From Nitriliruptoraceae bacterium (lineage in GTDB: Bacteria; Actinomycetota; Nitriliruptoria; Nitriliruptorales; Nitriliruptoraceae), in the NCBI GenBank assembly GCA_007134165.1, contig SLLJ01000363.1, positions 1 through 10,049 on the forward strand: a DNA stretch of 10,049 nt, in the 5' to 3' direction. Positions 1 through 7,495 of the stretch are shown here, in pieces. Made by a program: the position numbers and the translations under genes. Under the pieces are notes generated by a model that was given only the letters and a program-made list of their open reading frames with translations, did no database searches and had not been told where the DNA came from. Numbering within the stretch: position 1 is the stretch's first letter; every line of letters starts with the position of its first letter.

Positions 1-2396
1 GCGGCGGACTGCGCTGGTCCGACCGCCGCGACGACGTGCGCACCGAGGTCCTCGACCTGGTCAAGGCGCAGATCCTGAAGAACGCGCTGATCGTGCCCAC
101 CGGTGCGAAAGGTGGCTTCGTGCTGACGCGCGAACCGGCCGACCCCGGCGAGCGCGCGGCCGAGGTCAAGCGGCAGTACGTGACCTTCATCCGCGGCCTG
201 CTCGACGTGACCGACGACCTCGACGGGGACACCGTGGTGACTCCGCCCGACGTGGTGCGCCACGACGGCGACGACCCCTACCTGGTGGTGGCCGCCGACC
301 GCGGCACCGCCACGTTCTCGGACACGGCCAACGCGCTGGCACGCCGCTACGGTTTCTGGCTCGACGACGCCTTCGCCTCCGGCGGCTCCAACGGCTATGA
401 CCACAAGGCGCTCGGGGTCACCGCCCGGGGCGCCTGGATCGCCGTGCAGCGCCACTTCCGCGAGCTCGGCACCGACGTCCAGACCGAACCGATCACGGTC
501 GCCGGCATCGGCGACCTGTCGGGCGACGTGTTCGGCAACGGACTGCTGCGCTCCGAGGCGGTCAAGCTCGTCGCCGCCTTCGACCACCGCCACGTCTTCC
601 TCGATCCCGACCCCGACCCGGCGCGCTCGTTCACCGAACGCGCACGGCTGTTCGCGCTGCCAAGCTCGTCGTGGGACGACTACGACCGCGCGGCGATCAG
701 CGCCGGTGGCGGCGTGTTCCCGCGCACGGTCCGCTCGATCCCGATCAGCGCCGAGGTACGTGCCCTGCTGCGCATCGAGGACGAGACCCTGTCCCCACCC
801 GAGCTGATCCGCGCAATCCTCGCCAGCCCGGTCGACCTGCTGTTCGCCGGCGGGATCGGCACCTATGTGCGCGCCACCGACGAGCGCAACGAGGACGTCG
901 GTGACCGCGCCAACGACGAGCTGCGGATCCCGGCCAGCCGCCTGCGCGCACGGGTGCTCGGTGAGGGCGCGAACCTGTCGATCACCCAGCGCGCCCGCAT
1001 CGAGTACGCCCGGCGCGGTGGACGATGCAACCAGGACGCGATCGACAACGCGGCCGGGGTGAGCACCTCCGACCACGAGGTCAACCTCAAGATCCTGCTC
1101 ACGCTGGCCACCGAGTCCGGGGTCCTGGACCCCGACGCGCGTGATGCCCTGCTCGCGGAGCTCGCCGACGACGTCGTCGTCCAGGTCCTGCGCGAGGTCG
1201 ACCTACAGACCGCGGCGCTGTCCCAGGAGGCCGCCCGCAGCCACACCGCGATCGACGCCTACGAGGCGCTGATGCGCCGCCTGGAGACCGACGGGGACCT
1301 CGACCGTGCCGCCGAGGTGCTGCCCGACGGGGCCGAACTCGCCGACCGGGCCGAGGCCGGCGGCGGCCTGACCCGTCCGGAGCTCGCCACTCTGCTCGCC
1401 TGGTCCAAGCGCGACCTCAAGGAGGTCCTGCTCGGTTCGGACCTGCTCGACGAGCCGGTGCTGCGAGATGCCCTCTACGACTACTTCCCGGCGCGGCTCG
1501 GTGAGGAGTTCGGCACGCTGCTCGAGCGCCACCGCCTGCGCCGCGAACTGATCGCCACAGTGGTGGCCAACGACCTCGTCGACCGGCTGGGCATCACGTT
1601 CGCGTCGGCGGCGGCGGAGCACGCCGGCGTGGGCCTGCCGCAGGTCGCGCTCGCCTACCGCATCGCGCGCGAGGTGATCGACGCGCCGCGGTGGTGGGAC
1701 CTGCTCGACCTGGCCGTGGGCGAGCACGACCCCGCCCGGCTGCTGGAGCTCGAGCACCAGATCGACCAGCTCGTCGCGGAGCTCACCACCACGCTGGTGA
1801 CCGACCCGGGGTTGGCCGACCCGGCTGCGCTGCTGGCACGCGACCGGCCGGTCGCCGCGGTGCTCGTCGAGCGCATGCTCACACTGGGCACCGCCGAGCA
1901 GCAGCGCGGCCGGATGGCGCACGCGCGGTGGCTGGTCGACGACCTCGTCGACCCGGAACTCGCACGGCTGCTGGCCTGTGCCCGGGATCTCGCGATGATC
2001 CCGGACGTCGCCACCATCGCGTCCAGCGCCCCCGGCGATCCGCCGCCTGACGCCATCGCCGACGCGGCGCTGACCCTGGGGGCACGGCTCGGGCTCGAGC
2101 AGCTCGAGTCCGCACTGAGCCGGGTCGAGGTCACCGACGCGTGGCAGCGCCGACAGCACGCCGGGCTGGCCTCGGATCTGCGCGGACTGCGCCGTGCGTC
2201 GACTCTGGCGGCGCTGCGCGCACGCCCCTCAACCACCGCCGCTGAAGCGGTCGAGGGTTGGGTCGCGGACCGGGTGGCGGCGGTGGAGCGGGCGCGGCGC
2301 ATCGCCGGGCAGGCTGCCGGGGACCATGCCCACAGGCTCGACGCGGTCGCGGTCGCCGCCCGCGCGGTCCATGACGTGCTGGCCGAACCGGGCTGA
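1..2396 (+). CDS. gdh: NAD-specific glutamate dehydrogenase, large (about 180 kDa) type, C-terminal part
   Basis: This enzyme oxidatively deaminates glutamate to 2-oxoglutarate and ammonia with NAD+, a cytosolic step linking amino-acid catabolism to the TCA cycle. The open frame runs off the left edge: codons from base 3 read GGLRWSDRRDDV in frame, so the GTG at 36 is internal and not a start. About 798 codons are visible; the family is usually about 1,600 residues, so roughly the N-terminal half is missing. The substrate-binding lysine motif PTGAKGGF is at bases 96-119. It is followed by the family block GTATFSD, GFWLDDAFASGGSNGYDHK, the nucleotide-binding GIGDLSGDVFGNG near 504-545, and AAFDHRHVFLDPDPDPARSF. 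The C-terminal helical region carries the typical GGLTRPELATLLAWSK near 1360-1410. The frame is intact to TGA at 2394-2396. The gene converges on holA. Family identity is secure; the gene symbol is used generically. Confidence 0.95.
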   Translation, partial: GGLRWSDRRDDVRTEVLDLVKAQILKNALIVPTGAKGGFVLTREPADPGERAAEVKRQYVTFIRGLLDVTDDLDGDTVVTPPDVVRHDGDDPYLVVAADRGTATFSDTANALARRYGFWLDDAFASGGSNGYDHKALGVTARGAWIAVQRHFRELGTDVQTEPITVAGIGDLSGDVFGNGLLRSEAVKLVAAFDHRHVFLDPDPDPARSFTERARLFALPSSSWDDYDRAAISAGGGVFPRTVRSIPISAEVRALLRIEDETLSPPELIRAILASPVDLLFAGGIGTYVRATDERNEDVGDRANDELRIPASRLRARVLGEGANLSITQRARIEYARRGGRCNQDAIDNAAGVSTSDHEVNLKILLTLATESGVLDPDARDALLAELADDVVVQVLREVDLQTAALSQEAARSHTAIDAYEALMRRLETDGDLDRAAEVLPDGAELADRAEAGGGLTRPELATLLAWSKRDLKEVLLGSDLLDEPVLRDALYDYFPARLGEEFGTLLERHRLRRELIATVVANDLVDRLGITFASAAAEHAGVGLPQVALAYRIAREVIDAPRWWDLLDLAVGEHDPARLLELEHQIDQLVAELTTTLVTDPGLADPAALLARDRPVAAVLVERMLTLGTAEQQRGRMAHARWLVDDLVDPELARLLACARDLAMIPDVATIASSAPGDPPPDAIADAALTLGARLGLEQLESALSRVEVTDAWQRRQHAGLASDLRGLRRASTLAALRARPSTTAAEAVEGWVADRVAAVERARRIAGQAAGDHAHRLDAVAVAARAVHDVLAEPG

Positions 2397-2412
2397 GCCC
2401 GCGGCCGGCTCA
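2394..2412. terminator. 19-nt palindrome formed by two convergent stop codons
   Basis: TGAGCC (2394-2399) and GGCTCA (2407-2412) are perfect inverted repeats around a 7-nt loop. The left arm begins with the TGA of the glutamate dehydrogenase and the right arm ends with the TGA of holA on the other strand. A competing hairpin, GGGCT-G-AGCCC (2390-2400), overlaps the left arm. There is no T-tract on either side, so this is not a classic intrinsic terminator. Its position between two convergent genes makes a weak bidirectional terminator or a transcript-end structure plausible. Termination itself is inferred. Confidence 0.35.
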
Positions 2413-3369
2413 ACGCGGTGCGGTCGGGTTCCACGGGCGGCCGACCTGCCGGGGGGTGGCCAGCTCCAACACCGCCAACTCGAGCAGCAGCTCACCGGGC
2501 AGATCCGAGCCCTTGAGGTCGAGGTCGAGCGTGGCGAGCCGGTCGTGGCACCAGGCCAACTCCCCGGGGCTGAAGCCCCGAGCCAGCGACTCGAGCCGGC
2601 GGTACTGCCCCGGGCTGGCACCAACCTGCTTGGCGCCGACCCGGGACCGGGCACCGAGCAGCTGACGCAGGCGGAAGGTGAGCGCACCGGTCAGCGCCAA
2701 GGGGGCCTGACCGCTCTGAAGCGCCCCCCGCAGCGCGACCAACGCCGACTCCGGGTCCCGTTCGGCGACGGCGTCGGCCACCGCGAACCCCGACCGGCGA
2801 CCGTGTCCGTCGACCGCCGCCTCGACGTGTTCGGCGGTGATCGCCGCGCCCTGCGGCGCGGCCGCGCACACCGTGGCGACCTTGGCCGCGATCATGCCGG
2901 GATCCTCCCCGGCGTGGGAGCGCAGCGCGGCGATCGCCCCGGCATCGGCCTTGCGGTGCAGCCGGCGGAACTCCTCGCCGACGATCCGGTCCCAGGCGCG
3001 GTCGTCGAAGTCCGGGGGGGTGCGCACATCCACGCGCTCCCCGTGCTGTTTGACGCTGGTCGCCAGCTTGCGGATCGCGCCGGTCCCGGAGGCCAGCAGC
3101 ACCAGCACCGCGTCGGGCGAGGGGTCGGCGACGTACGCCTCGAGCTCGCCGCGCAGCGCCGCATTGGCCTCCTGCACGCCGCGGAGGACCACGATCGTGC
3201 GTCCCCCGAACAGCGAGGCGGTGCGCAGCTCGGGCAGATGCTCGAGCTGGGAGGCGTCGAAGCGGTCCACCTCGACGTCCGCTTCGTCGGCCGTGAGCTC
3301 CGCGAGGCGGCGTTCGAGCTCGCGCTGAACGAGCAGGTCGTCGCCGGTGAGCAGGAGCACGGAGGCCAT
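2410..3369 (-). CDS. holA: DNA polymerase III subunit delta (clamp loader)
   Basis: HolA is the delta subunit of the clamp-loader complex. It binds and opens the beta sliding clamp so it can be loaded on primed DNA. The 319-residue length is normal for the family. The N-terminus MASVLLLTGDDLLVQREL matches the family's opening strand and helix (domain I, an AAA+-like fold that has lost ATPase motifs). DPGMIAAKV (residues about 156-164) lies in the middle helical region. The C-terminal helical collar domain ends with LDLDLKGSDLPGELLLELAVLEL (about 281-303), a typical delta-subunit tail. The start is ATG at 3369-3367. No clear Shine-Dalgarno sequence precedes it, so translation probably depends on coupling with comEC. 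It is the last gene of the minus-strand operon. The comEC frame stays open across most of this gene in another register, which could lead an automated annotator to lose holA. The protein-like quality of this frame makes holA the real gene. Confidence 0.93.
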   Translation of the reverse strand: MASVLLLTGDDLLVQRELERRLAELTADEADVEVDRFDASQLEHLPELRTASLFGGRTIVVLRGVQEANAALRGELEAYVADPSPDAVLVLLASGTGAIRKLATSVKQHGERVDVRTPPDFDDRAWDRIVGEEFRRLHRKADAGAIAALRSHAGEDPGMIAAKVATVCAAAPQGAAITAEHVEAAVDGHGRRSGFAVADAVAERDPESALVALRGALQSGQAPLALTGALTFRLRQLLGARSRVGAKQVGASPGQYRRLESLARGFSPGELAWCHDRLATLDLDLKGSDLPGELLLELAVLELATPRQVGRPWNPTAPR

Positions 3370-5794
3370 GGACCAGCAGGCTAGCGCCGCGCCCCTGGAG
3401 ATCGTGCCCAGCCGTGTCGAGCGGCGGCGGCACCTCGACCCGGATGGTGCCCTCGAGGTCGGTGCGCCGGACCTCGACGCCGAGTTCGTCGAGGACCGCG
3501 AGGATCTCGTCAGCCGGGTGGCCGTGGCGGTTGTCGACCCCGGCGCTGATCAGCCCGATGCGTGGCGCGACGGCCGCGAGGAAGACCGGGTCGGTGGTCG
3601 ACGAGCCGTGGTGGGGAACGGCCAGCACCTCGGCGTGCAGCAGGTCGGGCCGCGCGAGCAGGTCGGCCTGCGCCGGCTGCTCGGCGTCCCCGGCGAGCAG
3701 CACCCGCCGCCCGTCGTGGGTGATGCGCACCACGATCGAGGTGTCGTTGCTTTCGCTGCGCGAGAACCGGTAGGGGCGGCCGGGCGGCGGACCGAGCACC
3801 TCGAGGTCGAGATCCCCGATGCGTGCACGGTCTCCGGCGACCGGGTCGCGCACCATGATCCCCTGCTCCTGCGCGAGCGCGAGCACCACCTCGGGATGCG
3901 GCAACTCGGTCGGCAGCAGCCGCATCCACACCGCTCCCACCGTCACGGCGCCGAGCACTGCGGGCACCCCGCCGATGTGGTCGAGGTGGGGGTGGGTGAT
4001 GATGACCAGGTCGAGGTGGCGCCGGCCATGGTCGCGCAACCACTGGGCGGCGGTGCCGTCCTCACCGGCGTCGACGAGGATGCGCGCGGCCGGGGACTCC
4101 ACCAGGAACGCGTCGCCCTGCCCGACGTCGATGGCGGTCACGGTGAACTCACGGGCGGGCAGGACGCCTCCGACCCGGGGGACCACGGCGACCACCAGCG
4201 CCAGGACGGTGAGCAGCGCACACACGCGCGCCGCCCGACCCCCCGGCCGGGCCAGCATCCACCCGCAGCCGGCCAGCAGGGCCACCACCGTGGCCGGCTG
4301 CGCGGTGCGGGCCAGACCCCCGACCTCCGAGAAGGCGTGCGCGGAGTACAGGACCACCCGCGCGGGCTGCCCGGCCAGCGCGAACACCCACCCCCCGAGT
4401 TCGGGCCAGACCAGCGCCACCACGGTGCCGACGAAGGCGGTGGTGGCCGCCATCGCCGCCGCCGGAACGGCCAGCACGTTGGCCGGCAGCGCCGCCATCG
4501 GCACCTCCCCGAAGGTGGCCAGCAGCAGGGGCACCACCGCCACCTGGGCGCCGACGGTGATCCCCACCAACTCGGCCAGCCGGCGGGGCAGGCGCACGAG
4601 CCGGTCGCGCACCCGGGGCGCGACCACCAGCACCCCGGCGGTGGCGGTGGCCGACAGCAGCAGGCCGAGCGATCCGGCCAGCGCCGGATCGAGCAGCACC
4701 AGCAGCAGGACCGCGCCGGCCAACGCGTGCCGGGCGTCGCGGGGCACCCCGCGGGCCCCGGCGAGCAGCAGCAGCAGCGCCATCGTCCCCGCCCGCAGCA
4801 CGCTGGGCTCGAAGCGGGTCACCAGCGCGAACCATGCCACGGTCACGGCCACCACCACCCGGCGTGCCCCGGCCCCGACCCGCAGCAGCAGACAGGCGCC
4901 GAGCACCCCACCCACCACGATCGCCACGTTGGAGCCGGAGACGGCCGTCAGGTGCGTCAGGGAGGTGGCGCGCATGGCCTCGGCGTCCTCCGCCGGCAGC
5001 CGCCGGGTGTCGCCGGTCACGAACCCGGCGAGCAGGCCGGCGAGCCGGTCCGGAAGCCGGGCGCCGGCCGCCTCACGCACCCGTTGGCGGACGTGCTCGC
5101 TGGCGGCGGCCAGCCGGCCGGCGCCGGAGCCGGCCTCCCACGCGTGGACGTCGATCGCAACGGTGGCGTGCTGCCGGGCGAGCCAGCGTCCGTACCCGCC
5201 GTCGGGCAGCGGCCGGGCCGTGGCCACCACCTGCCAGCGGGTACCCAGCGCCGGCGGGTCGTCCTCGAGGGTCGCCGCCACCCGCTCGCGGGTCGGCACC
5301 CCGTCGACGGCGTCCACGCGCAGCAGCACGTGCCAGCCGGTGGCGATCGGCCGGGGCTCGTGCACGACGGTGACCTCGAGCCCGGCACGACCGCCCTGCG
5401 CGGCCAGCCCGGGCAGGGCCCCGAACGTCGTGGTCCCGACCCGGGCAATGCTGCCCGCGGCGGCGAGCAGCAGGACGGCGACCAGGGCGAGCACCCCAGC
5501 GGCCACCGCCGGCCGCGAGCGCCGGCGGCCCGCCAGACCGACCGCCACGGCGATGAGTCCCAGGCCGGTCAGACCCGCCAGCAGCGCCAGGCGGCCGGCA
5601 GCCGGGAGCAGCCGGGTTGCCAGTGCCTCCCCCACCCTGGCGCCGAGCAGGGCAGCCGTCGCCCACAGCGGCAGCGGCCCGAGCACCGCGCCGAGCAGCG
5701 GCGGGGGCGGTTCGGACCACGGCTCGGACCACGGCTCAGACCACGGCTCGGGCCACGGCTCGGGCCGCTGTTGGGGCCCGGCCGGCGGATTCAC
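2492..5794 (-). CDS. comEC: ComEC/Rec2-family competence DNA-uptake channel (3' end anomalous)
   Basis: ComEC is the inner-membrane channel that carries single-stranded DNA into the cytoplasm during natural transformation. Residues about 1-32 form a Pro/Trp-rich tail of WSEP repeats. Residues about 34-110 hold hydrophobic membrane segments, 135-220 a soluble OB-like region, and 245-540 the multi-spanning competence domain with LTHLTAVSGSNVAIV (about 279-293). Residues 550-790 are a metallo-beta-lactamase-like domain: DVGQGD (556-561), HPHLDHIGG (601-609), LLAGDAE (699-705), VPHHGS (726-731), DNRHGHP (754-760). Metal ligands look complete, so nuclease activity is plausible. GTG at 5794 overlaps the comEA TGA as GTGA, indicating translational coupling. 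Family similarity ends near base 3427 (GTIRVEVP). After that the frame continues as Arg/Pro/Gly-rich sequence to 2492, overlapping holA out of frame. That tail of about 300 residues is probably not real. The expected protein is about 800 residues, with a lost stop near 3381-3383. Confidence 0.85.
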   Translation of the reverse strand: MNPPAGPQQRPEPWPEPWSEPWSEPWSEPPPPLLGAVLGPLPLWATAALLGARVGEALATRLLPAAGRLALLAGLTGLGLIAVAVGLAGRRRSRPAVAAGVLALVAVLLLAAAGSIARVGTTTFGALPGLAAQGGRAGLEVTVVHEPRPIATGWHVLLRVDAVDGVPTRERVAATLEDDPPALGTRWQVVATARPLPDGGYGRWLARQHATVAIDVHAWEAGSGAGRLAAASEHVRQRVREAAGARLPDRLAGLLAGFVTGDTRRLPAEDAEAMRATSLTHLTAVSGSNVAIVVGGVLGACLLLRVGAGARRVVVAVTVAWFALVTRFEPSVLRAGTMALLLLLAGARGVPRDARHALAGAVLLLVLLDPALAGSLGLLLSATATAGVLVVAPRVRDRLVRLPRRLAELVGITVGAQVAVVPLLLATFGEVPMAALPANVLAVPAAAMAATTAFVGTVVALVWPELGGWVFALAGQPARVVLYSAHAFSEVGGLARTAQPATVVALLAGCGWMLARPGGRAARVCALLTVLALVVAVVPRVGGVLPAREFTVTAIDVGQGDAFLVESPAARILVDAGEDGTAAQWLRDHGRRHLDLVIITHPHLDHIGGVPAVLGAVTVGAVWMRLLPTELPHPEVVLALAQEQGIMVRDPVAGDRARIGDLDLEVLGPPPGRPYRFSRSESNDTSIVVRITHDGRRVLLAGDAEQPAQADLLARPDLLHAEVLAVPHHGSSTTDPVFLAAVAPRIGLISAGVDNRHGHPADEILAVLDELGVEVRRTDLEGTIRVEVPPPLDTAGHDLQGRGASLLVHGLRAPAHRRRPARSARARTPPRGAHGRRSGRRGGPLRRLPARASARAAHRLAVRGTHDRGPPRRAGGQCGAARRARGVRRRPLARRGAGAAGLRDRRDPQAGDQRQTARGARGCAHPPGLRRPRLGPDRRRGVPPAAPQGRCRGDRRAALPRRGGSRHDRGQGRHGVRGRAAGRGDHRRTRRGGGRRTRSPVGVRGGRRRRRTGPGVGVGRAAGGASERSGPLGADRCAHLPPASAARCPVPGRRQAGWCQPGAVPPARVAGSGLQPRGVGLVPRPARHARPRPQGLGSAR
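5709..5768. repeat. Five imperfect 12-bp tandem repeats in the comEC 5' end
   Basis: On the + strand the unit GGCTCGGACCAC occurs five times in a row with one or two changes per copy (5709-5720, 5721-5732, 5733-5744, 5745-5756, 5757-5768). On the coding strand each unit encodes four residues, W-S-E-P or W-P-E-P, giving the Pro/Trp/Glu-rich tail before the first membrane segment of ComEC. Because the unit is a multiple of three, slippage would change tail length without breaking the frame. Confidence 0.9.
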
Positions 5795-6570
5795 CGAACC
5801 ACGACACGGTCGGCGAGCCGCTGGAAGGTGGCCTCCCCGATGCCGGGCACCTCGCGCAGGTCGCCGGGCTCGGCGAAGGGACCATTCGCCTCGCGGTGCT
5901 CAACGATCGCCGAGGCCTTGGCCGGTCCGATCCCCGGCAGCGTCTCGAGTTCCTCCTGCAAGGCGCGGTTGAGGTCGAGCCGACCGTCGGGCAGCGTGCC
6001 GCCGCCGACGGCGGTGCCGCCGTCGACGGGTTCGGGCAGCTGCTCGTCGGGACGGGGCAGGTGCACGTGCTCGCCGTCGTCGAGCACCCGAGCGAGGTTG
6101 ACCCGCTCGAGCGCGGCGTCGGGGCTCGCCCCACCCGCCGCCGCGACTGCATCCGCCACCCGGGCCCCGGCGGGCAGCGTCACCACCCCGGCCTCGGCGA
6201 CCGCGCCGGTGACGTGGACGGTGACGGTGACGTCGACGGTGACCGGTTCGGCGGCCACCTCGACGTCCCCGGGGGGCGCGAGTGCCGCATCCGCCACCTC
6301 GGCGCCGGTCAACGGGGCCTGGTCGTCGGTCCCGACCACCGGCGCACCGACGGCCCGCACCTCGGCGAGGTCCGGGCGGGTGGTGGCCTGCTGCCACAGC
6401 AACGCCGACGCCACGGCCGCGCCGAGCAGCAGCACCGCGAGTCCGCCCAGTTCCGCCGGGGTGGGTGCCAGCCAGGCGGTGATCCGGTGCCGGAGCGTCT
6501 CACCACGCAGATCGCCGTCGGGGCGGTGGCCGTCGGGGCGGTCACGAGCGAGGTCGTCGAGGTGGTCCAT
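5791..6570 (-). CDS. comEA: ComEA-type competence DNA receptor (SLBB + helix-hairpin-helix)
   Basis: ComEA binds incoming double-stranded DNA at the cell surface and hands it to the ComEC channel. With ATG at 6570 the protein has 259 residues. A charged cytoplasmic N-terminus (1-40) is followed by one membrane segment (about 41-59, LGGLAVLLLGAAVASALLW). Next come a linker, an SLBB domain (about 112-172, VTVHVTGAVAEAGVVTLPAG) and a C-terminal double helix-hairpin-helix DNA-binding domain (about 196-258). That last domain contains LDLNRALQEELETLPGIGPAKA and VPGIGEATF. The order TM-SLBB-HhH is the standard ComEA layout. A GTG at 6636 would add 22 residues, but this addition overlaps the end of degV and looks non-protein-like, so the ATG is preferred. 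Neither start has a clear Shine-Dalgarno sequence. The stop overlaps the comEC start by 4 nt. Confidence 0.92.
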   Translation of the reverse strand: MDHLDDLARDRPDGHRPDGDLRGETLRHRITAWLAPTPAELGGLAVLLLGAAVASALLWQQATTRPDLAEVRAVGAPVVGTDDQAPLTGAEVADAALAPPGDVEVAAEPVTVDVTVTVHVTGAVAEAGVVTLPAGARVADAVAAAGGASPDAALERVNLARVLDDGEHVHLPRPDEQLPEPVDGGTAVGGGTLPDGRLDLNRALQEELETLPGIGPAKASAIVEHREANGPFAEPGDLREVPGIGEATFQRLADRVVVR

Positions 6571-6571
6571 C

Positions 6572-6598
6572 CCGGGAGGCTGCCGCAGGCACCCCCGG
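6572..6598 (-). other. Hairpin in the degV-comEA spacer next to the comEA start
   Basis: On the minus strand the 31-bp spacer can fold back. CCGGG (6598-6594) pairs with CCCGG (6576-6572), and TGCC (6591-6588) pairs with GGCA (6584-6581) around a 3-nt loop. Two further G-C pairs with bulged bases are possible between them. The base of the stem lies one base upstream of the comEA ATG (6570) and occupies the place where a ribosome-binding site would be. It could lower comEA initiation or make it depend on translation of degV. The fold is seen by eye; any regulatory role is inferred. Confidence 0.3.
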
Positions 6599-6601
6599 CT
6601 G

Positions 6602-7483
6602 TCACGCCCCGGACACGCCAGCCTGTGGACGAGCACGGCGGGGCACCACCGTCACCCCGATCGCCCCGGAGCCCACGTGCGCGCCGACGATGGGGCCGAT
6701 CTGGGCGTCGACCCGGTCACCGATCGTGACCCGTCGGGCCAGCTGCTCCCACACCTGCCGGGCCCGTTGGGGAGCCAGCGCCTCAGCCACCAGCACGTCC
6801 ACCTCGCCGCCGGCGGCGGCCTGCTCGACGAGTTCGCCGACACGCTCGAGGGCACGACCCCAGGTCCGGGTGCGCTCGCGGACCTCCACCCGCCCGTCGA
6901 CCAGGTGCAGCAGCGGCTTGACCCGCAGCGCCCCACCGACGGCCGTCTGCGCCCCGGTCAGCCGACCCCCCCGGCGCAGCGCCTGGAGATCATCGACCAC
7001 CAGCAGCGTCAATGCCCGGTCGCGGACCTGCTCGGCGGCGGCCACGACCTCGGCCACCGAGCCACCCGCGGCGGCCACCCGGTGCGCGGCGAGCACCGCC
7101 ATGCCAAGCGCCCCACCGACCAGTCGGGTGTCGACCACCTCGACGTCGATCGGTGCCCGCGCCGCCCGGTCGCGGGCCAGCGCCACGGTGCCCGACAGCG
7201 CCGAGGAGACGTGCAGCGACACGATCGCGGACACTTCGTCATCGCTGCCCACGGCGGCATACGCCTCCTCGAACCAGATCGGCGCGGGCTGCGAGGTCGT
7301 GGGCAGTCGGCTGGTGTCGGCGAGCAGTCGGGCGTAGAACCCGGCGGTGGAGATGGTGACCCCGGAGACGAAGGTGTCGAGGCCGAAGGTCACCGACAGG
7401 GGTACGACCCGGATCCCGGCCGCCTCGACGACCGCGTTCGGCAGGTCACAGGTCGAGTCGGTGACGATCGCCACCCGCCCCAT
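6602..7483 (-). CDS. DegV family fatty-acid-binding protein
   Basis: DegV proteins (related to FakB) bind a single fatty acid in the cytosol; in Firmicutes FakB presents it to the kinase FakA for phosphorylation. The 293-residue length is typical. The N-terminal TDSTCDLP (8-15), TSQP (63-66), SSALSGT (93-99), LQALRRGGRL (166-175), VKPLLHLVDGRV (188-199) and C-terminal GPIVGAHVGSGAIGV (263-277) are the usual DegV signatures. They include the Ser/Thr and His positions that contact the carboxylate. The start ATG at 7483 is well supported by AGGAGGG at 7495-7489. The gene follows the hydrolase stop after 49 bp and precedes comEA. No kinase partner (DAK-domain FakA) is visible in this window, so the lipid role here is only inferred from the family. 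In actinobacteria degV is a common neighbour of comEA-comEC-holA. Confidence 0.94.
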   Translation of the reverse strand: MGRVAIVTDSTCDLPNAVVEAAGIRVVPLSVTFGLDTFVSGVTISTAGFYARLLADTSRLPTTSQPAPIWFEEAYAAVGSDDEVSAIVSLHVSSALSGTVALARDRAARAPIDVEVVDTRLVGGALGMAVLAAHRVAAAGGSVAEVVAAAEQVRDRALTLLVVDDLQALRRGGRLTGAQTAVGGALRVKPLLHLVDGRVEVRERTRTWGRALERVGELVEQAAAGGEVDVLVAEALAPQRARQVWEQLARRVTIGDRVDAQIGPIVGAHVGSGAIGVTVVPRRARPQAGVSGA

Positions 7484-7488
7484 CGACG

Positions 7489-7495
7489 CCCTCCT
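7489..7495 (-). promoter_or_regulatory. Ribosome-binding site of degV
   Basis: The minus strand reads AGGAGGG, five nucleotides before the ATG at 7483. This is the strongest Shine-Dalgarno sequence in the window and fixes the degV start. It also suggests degV is translated independently and not by coupling. Confidence 0.75.

Noticed and set aside
1203..2159. A minus-strand open frame antisense to the glutamate dehydrogenase
   Set aside because: The + strand frame carries conserved dehydrogenase motifs throughout; the antisense product is Gln/Gly/Arg/Val-rich without a domain.
3819..5972. A second long + strand open frame (717 codons) over comEC
   Set aside because: It is Ser/Thr/Arg/Ala-rich with no family motif and lies antisense to the ComEC membrane and nuclease domains; a composition artefact.
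6209..6245. Repeated GTGACG-like units inside comEA
   Set aside because: They encode the alternating Val/Thr beta strand of the SLBB domain (VTVDVTVTVHV); codon choice explains the repetition.
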